A stretch of 17,478 nucleotides of DNA from Calditrichota bacterium. Lineage in GTDB: Bacteria > Zixibacteria > MSB-5A5 > GN15 > FEB-12. A program made the translations under genes and the position numbers. Every line of letters begins with the position of its first letter. Positions within the stretch are counted from its first letter, which is position 1. The notes under the pieces were generated by a model. That model was given only the letters and a program-made list of their open reading frames with translations. It was not told the origin of the DNA and did no database searches. Positions 14,390 to 17,478 of this stretch are shown piece after piece. The stretch spans positions 1 to 17,478 of the forward strand of contig QQUK01000067.1 in assembly GCA_008501655.1 (NCBI GenBank), read 5' to 3'.

Positions 14390-14943
14390 GGTTCACCTCC
14401 TCTAAAGGTTTTGTTCAAATATGTTTCTGTTTCAATAATTCCATTATAAAACAGAAACGCTTCTTTCCGTAAAACGAAAGGTGCTTGAAATTGGAAGTAT
14501 ACTCAATGGTGTGGTTTAGACGGAATTGATTCCCTTGCTCCAGAATTTAAAACCTATCCCTAATTGTCAGATTCTAAATCGTTCCCTTATCTTTACAAAA
14601 AAGCTCAGGTGAACCAATTTTTAATTACCTAATTATCTTGCCCTATAAATCTTCTACATAAATATATGACCAATAGTTCCATTTACAAATAAAAAAATTG
14701 GTTTTTTTATAGTAATCACCAGAAATAACAGAAAGTGAATATTTATACCGTCAATAGGCTTTTTACGCATCACATTCCGCAAATAATGCGAAAATTGATT
14801 CATAAAAGTATGATAACTCAATGGATATTTAGAAATAAAAGCTTATCCGATGGGTGCGATATTGAACTAAAAACTTGACAGGACGAAACTTACACCGTTT
14901 CCTTAAAAGATTAAACAGAAAATCAATCTATCTGGAGTTATTT
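14390..14943. promoter_or_regulatory. Long AT-rich divergent control region
   Basis: This 554-base spacer separates the minus-strand secreted gene from the OPT transporter. Next to the minus-strand gene lies the inverted repeat with the -10-like box described separately. A TTGACA occurs at 14875-14880, but no good -10 follows at the usual distance. Small dyads (for example CGCA...TGCG around 14766-14793) are weak. No gene or RNA family was recognised, although the length leaves room for a leader RNA or a small RNA. Confidence 0.4.
14423..14458 (-). promoter_or_regulatory. Inverted repeat around a -10 box: candidate operator and promoter
   Basis: GTTTCTGTTT (14423-14432) and AAACAGAAAC (14449-14458) are perfect 10-base inverted arms separated by 16 bases. 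On the minus strand a consensus TATAAT (14448-14443) begins directly inside the upstream arm. Transcription would begin near 14436 and run about 45 bases to the TTG start of the secreted protein gene. The arms could be a dimeric regulator site. No good -35 box was found. Confidence 0.5.
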
Positions 14944-16917
14944 ATGGCGGAAATTAAGGCATCGGAAAAATTCGAACCGTTTGTACCGGCATCTAAAAAT
15001 ATTGCCGAAACGACCTGGAAAACGATAATCCTTGGCGCACTTATTTCAGTACTCTTTGGTGTAGCTAATGCGTATCTCGGTCTCAAGTTCGGTATGACTG
15101 TCTCAGCTTCAATTCCGGCTGCGGTTATCTCAATGGCAATATTACGAGCAATATTTGGCCGTAATGTCACAGTCCTTGAAAATAATATGGTTCAGACTAT
15201 CGGATCAGCCGGTGAATCACTTGCTGCCGGTATCATCTTCACAATCCCGGCATTTTTTATCTGGGGAGCGAATGAAACATTAGTAGCTTCGGGTTATGTT
15301 CATGAAGTTTCCAAAATGCAGATTTTCTGGCTTTCGATGCTTGGTGGTTCCCTCGGAATCCTTTTGATGATTCCGCTCCGCAGATACCTTGTCCATCAGG
15401 AACATAAAAACCTGAGATTCCCCGAAGGTACTGCTTGTGCTGAGATTATCATTGCCGGTGATGAAGGCGGCAATAAAGCAAAACTGGTCTTTTCAGGTAT
15501 CGGCATTGGTGTCCTGTACAAAGTTTTTATGAACATGCTCAAAGGCTGGTCAGAATCAGTCAATTACGATTTCAAAGGACTTTTCAAAGGCGGTACAATT
15601 GGTGTTGATGCCACTCCGGCTCTCCTTGCTGTCGGTTACATTATCGGACCAAGAATTGCCGCATTGATGCTTTCCGGAGCTGTCTTAGGATATCTTGGTG
15701 TCGCGCCGTTGCTTGCTTTTATCGGGGACCAGATTCCGGGAACAATAATCCATCCGGGTACTATCCCCTTAAATGAAATGGATCCGGCTCAACTCCGTAA
15801 CTTCTATATCAAATACCTTGGAGTCGGTGCTGTTGCAGTCGGTGGATTTGTATCGCTGATAAAATCATTCCCGGTGATTATTTCATCATTCTCAAAAGGT
15901 TTTGGTGAGCTATTCAAAAAGAACAATCCCGATGATGTCACACCCCGGACAGATAAAGATTTACCGATGAAATGGGTATTGCTTGGAGTATTTGGTATTA
16001 TCATCGCAATCTGGATGCTCCCTGGCACCGAACTTCACTTCTTAGGCGTCGTTCTTGCTGTTCTTTTTGGCTTTTTCTTTGTTGTTGTTGCTGCCCGAAT
16101 CGTTGGTATTGTCGGCTCATCTTCATCACCAGTGTCCGGGATGACGATTGCAACCCTGCTTGTCACCTGCACCCTGTTAATTTACTTCGGTGTTGAAGGT
16201 GTTTCCGGAATGATTACTGCGATGTCGGTTGGTACTATTGTTTGTATTGCTGTCTGTATGTCCGGCGATATTGCCCAGGATTTGAAAACCGGCTACTTAC
16301 TTGGAGCAACGCCGATGAAACAACAGTTGTTTGAATTTATCGGATTACTTTTCCCTGCGATTGCGATGGGATTCACGGTATATATTTTAAATGATACTTT
16401 TGGGTTTGTTCAAATTGAAGGTTCCACTCGTGCACCGCTGTTGGCACCACAGGCAAATGTAATGGCTACGGTTGTTCAGGGAATTATGAATTCTGAACTC
16501 CCCTGGCTTCCGATAATAGTCGGCGGTATGATAGCTCTTGCTGTTGAACTATTAGGTATTTCTTCTCTGCCGTTTGCAATTGGATTATACTTGCCGCTTT
16601 CACTGTCAACACCTCTCATGACTGGTGGATTGGTAGCCCTTTTAATTAAAAGAATCTCAAAGAAAGATGAATACAAACTGAAAAATGAACAGGGTATTTT
16701 GTTTGCTTCCGGTGTAGTTGCCGGTGATGCCTTGATTGGAGTGGCCGTTGCATTTATGATTGGTCTTTGGCCGACCTATGCTAATTTCTACGATTCTCAT
16801 GATGGCGCTATGCGGACATTGACCGGAGATTATGGACCGGTAGTTTCATTGATAGCTTTCTTTGGGCTTGCTGCATTGTTAGCTCATCTGGCTTATAGAG
16901 GCTTTAAGAAAAAATAG
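14944..16917 (+). CDS. OPT-family oligopeptide transporter
   Basis: A 657-residue, very hydrophobic inner-membrane protein with roughly 14-16 transmembrane helices. The N-terminal half carries the bacterial OPT signature: YLGLKFGMTVSASIPAAVIS, then ENNMVQTIGSAGESLAAG and RFPEGTACAEI. The later half has SSSSPVSGMT and MSGDIAQDLKTGYLLGATP, also typical. Members take up oligopeptides or metal chelates with protons; the substrate cannot be read from sequence. The ATG at 14944 is chosen because GGAG (14934-14937) lies 6 bases upstream and MAEIKASEKFEPFVPAS is a normal OPT N-terminus. An in-frame TTG at 14875 is less likely, as it would add a basic segment with no ribosome site. It is a single gene, closed by a strong terminator. 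Confidence 0.95.
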   Translation: MAEIKASEKFEPFVPASKNIAETTWKTIILGALISVLFGVANAYLGLKFGMTVSASIPAAVISMAILRAIFGRNVTVLENNMVQTIGSAGESLAAGIIFTIPAFFIWGANETLVASGYVHEVSKMQIFWLSMLGGSLGILLMIPLRRYLVHQEHKNLRFPEGTACAEIIIAGDEGGNKAKLVFSGIGIGVLYKVFMNMLKGWSESVNYDFKGLFKGGTIGVDATPALLAVGYIIGPRIAALMLSGAVLGYLGVAPLLAFIGDQIPGTIIHPGTIPLNEMDPAQLRNFYIKYLGVGAVAVGGFVSLIKSFPVIISSFSKGFGELFKKNNPDDVTPRTDKDLPMKWVLLGVFGIIIAIWMLPGTELHFLGVVLAVLFGFFFVVVAARIVGIVGSSSSPVSGMTIATLLVTCTLLIYFGVEGVSGMITAMSVGTIVCIAVCMSGDIAQDLKTGYLLGATPMKQQLFEFIGLLFPAIAMGFTVYILNDTFGFVQIEGSTRAPLLAPQANVMATVVQGIMNSELPWLPIIVGGMIALAVELLGISSLPFAIGLYLPLSLSTPLMTGGLVALLIKRISKKDEYKLKNEQGILFASGVVAGDALIGVAVAFMIGLWPTYANFYDSHDGAMRTLTGDYGPVVSLIAFFGLAALLAHLAYRGFKKK

Positions 16918-16943
16918 ATTAATATAATCATCTAAAATTCTAC

Positions 16944-16977
16944 AACTGCCAGAATTCAATTTCTGGCAGTTTTTTTT
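16944..16977 (+). terminator. Rho-independent terminator of the OPT transporter gene
   Basis: AACTGCCAGAA (16944-16954), loop TTCAAT, TTCTGGCAGTT (16961-16971), then a run of eight T residues (16970-16977). A perfect 11-bp stem directly followed by T residues, 27 bases after the stop codon. Confidence 0.93.
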
Positions 16978-17037
16978 CAACATTATTATCAATCTGCCGT
17001 CATTAAAGTAGATAAACCAAACAGACGGAGTTGCAAA

Positions 17038-17478
17038 ATGAGAAAATGGTTCACATTTTTTACAATTTTCTCCTCTATTTTAATCTTACTGCCTATAACA
17101 AGCTATTCTTTAATCATTGACCAACCGGATAAGACTGCTCAGAAACTTAACATGCAACCTGAATTGATTAAACAAACTGCACCAGTATACCCAAGCGACT
17201 GTAAACAAAAAGGGATTGAGGGAAAAGTTAATGTACGAGCATTAGTAAATCTCGAGGGAGATGTTGTAAAAACAGTTATAGCAGAGTCCTCTGGAAATAC
17301 CGCTCTTGACCAATCTGCTCTTGATGCTGTTTTACTTTTTAAATTTAAACCGGGTATCCAAAATGACCAACCGGTTGATACCTGGGTTGAGATTCCCATT
17401 ATTTTTGAACTTGCTGAAAGCAACCCTAACCCGGATGAATTTATTCAGGTAGATAAAATGCCTGAATTGATTACTAAT
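17038..17478 (+). CDS. Secreted TonB C-terminal domain protein (3' partial)
   Basis: The frame stays open from ATG 17038 to the window end (147 codons), so the C-terminus is missing. It has an N-terminal export signal (MRKWF then hydrophobic to about residue 23). A TonB C-terminal domain follows at about 47-125: APVYPSDCKQKGIEGKVNVRALV, then SSGNTALDQSALDAVLLFKFKPG and PVDTWVEIPIIFEL. The segment QVDKMPELITN at the window edge resembles the lead-in to the first domain (QPELIKQTAPVYP), so a second tandem TonB domain probably follows. TonB domains contact outer-membrane receptors; here there is a cleavable-looking signal and no long Pro-rich linker, so a classic energy transducer role is uncertain. 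CGGAG (17026-17030) lies 7 bases before ATG. Confidence 0.82.
   Translation, partial: MRKWFTFFTIFSSILILLPITSYSLIIDQPDKTAQKLNMQPELIKQTAPVYPSDCKQKGIEGKVNVRALVNLEGDVVKTVIAESSGNTALDQSALDAVLLFKFKPGIQNDQPVDTWVEIPIIFELAESNPNPDEFIQVDKMPELITN

Noticed and set aside
14686..14711. AAAAAAATTGGTTTTTTT as a terminator
   Set aside because: The stem would be only A-T pairs in a very AT-rich spacer, with no gene ending nearby that needs it.
14875..14903. TTGACA as a sigma-70 promoter for the OPT gene
   Set aside because: The -35 hexamer is perfect, but at 16-18 bases only TTTCCT-like sequence follows, which is not a credible -10 box.
14875..14943. TTG start for the OPT transporter, giving 23 extra residues
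   Set aside because: There is no ribosome site before it, the added segment is basic and unlike OPT N-termini, and ATG 14944 has GGAG at ideal spacing.

Overview
The window looks like a chromosomal segment of an uncultured, diderm bacterium of the FCB (Fibrobacteres-Chlorobi-Bacteroidetes) superphylum, probably a candidate phylum such as Zixibacteria or a relative. The basis is a secreted protein with a type IX-secretion-like C-terminal sorting domain (YPNPFNPST motif), an Mla-type outer-membrane lipid transport operon, lipoprotein and TonB-domain proteins, and moderate GC. The phylum is an inference from style, not from a marker gene.

Layout. (1) 1-1967, plus strand: an ECF sigma factor (5' end cut by the window), its zinc-finger membrane anti-sigma factor and a lipoprotein, closed by a hairpin terminator. 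(2) 2089-7008, plus strand: a tightly packed run of deoB and deoC (deoxyribose phosphate breakdown, 4-base overlap), a small zinc-ribbon protein, an archaemetzincin-like protein whose active site is altered, and a MrfA/YprA-type DEAH helicase with a C-terminal four-cysteine cluster. (3) 7009-7834: an AT-rich REP-associated tyrosine transposase (RAYT) gene bracketed by perfect palindromes, two of which form an inverted pair with compensatory base-pair changes. (4) 7835-9441: a DGPF/YCII protein overlapping an ECF42-type sigma factor with a long C-terminal extension; a plausible autoregulatory ECF promoter lies upstream and REP-like palindromes lie at its 3' end, one of them containing the stop codon. 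(5) 9542-11996, minus strand: mlaD-mlaF-mlaE phospholipid transport genes. (6) 12207-13232, plus strand: a PP-loop ATPase of the tRNA-thiolation type with an NFACT-R-like C-terminus. (7) 13589-14389, minus strand: a secreted cohesin-like protein with a sorting domain, a strong terminator and a striking inverted repeat around its likely -10 box. (8) 14944-16917, plus strand: an OPT-family oligopeptide transporter with a strong terminator. (9) 17038-end, plus strand: a secreted TonB C-terminal domain protein, cut by the window.

No rRNA, tRNA, CRISPR array or prophage was seen. Most of the window is ordinary core and envelope function. The least ordinary parts are the HQxxHxxDxxD archaemetzincin-like protein inside the deo/helicase gene run and the RAYT with its family of palindromes.
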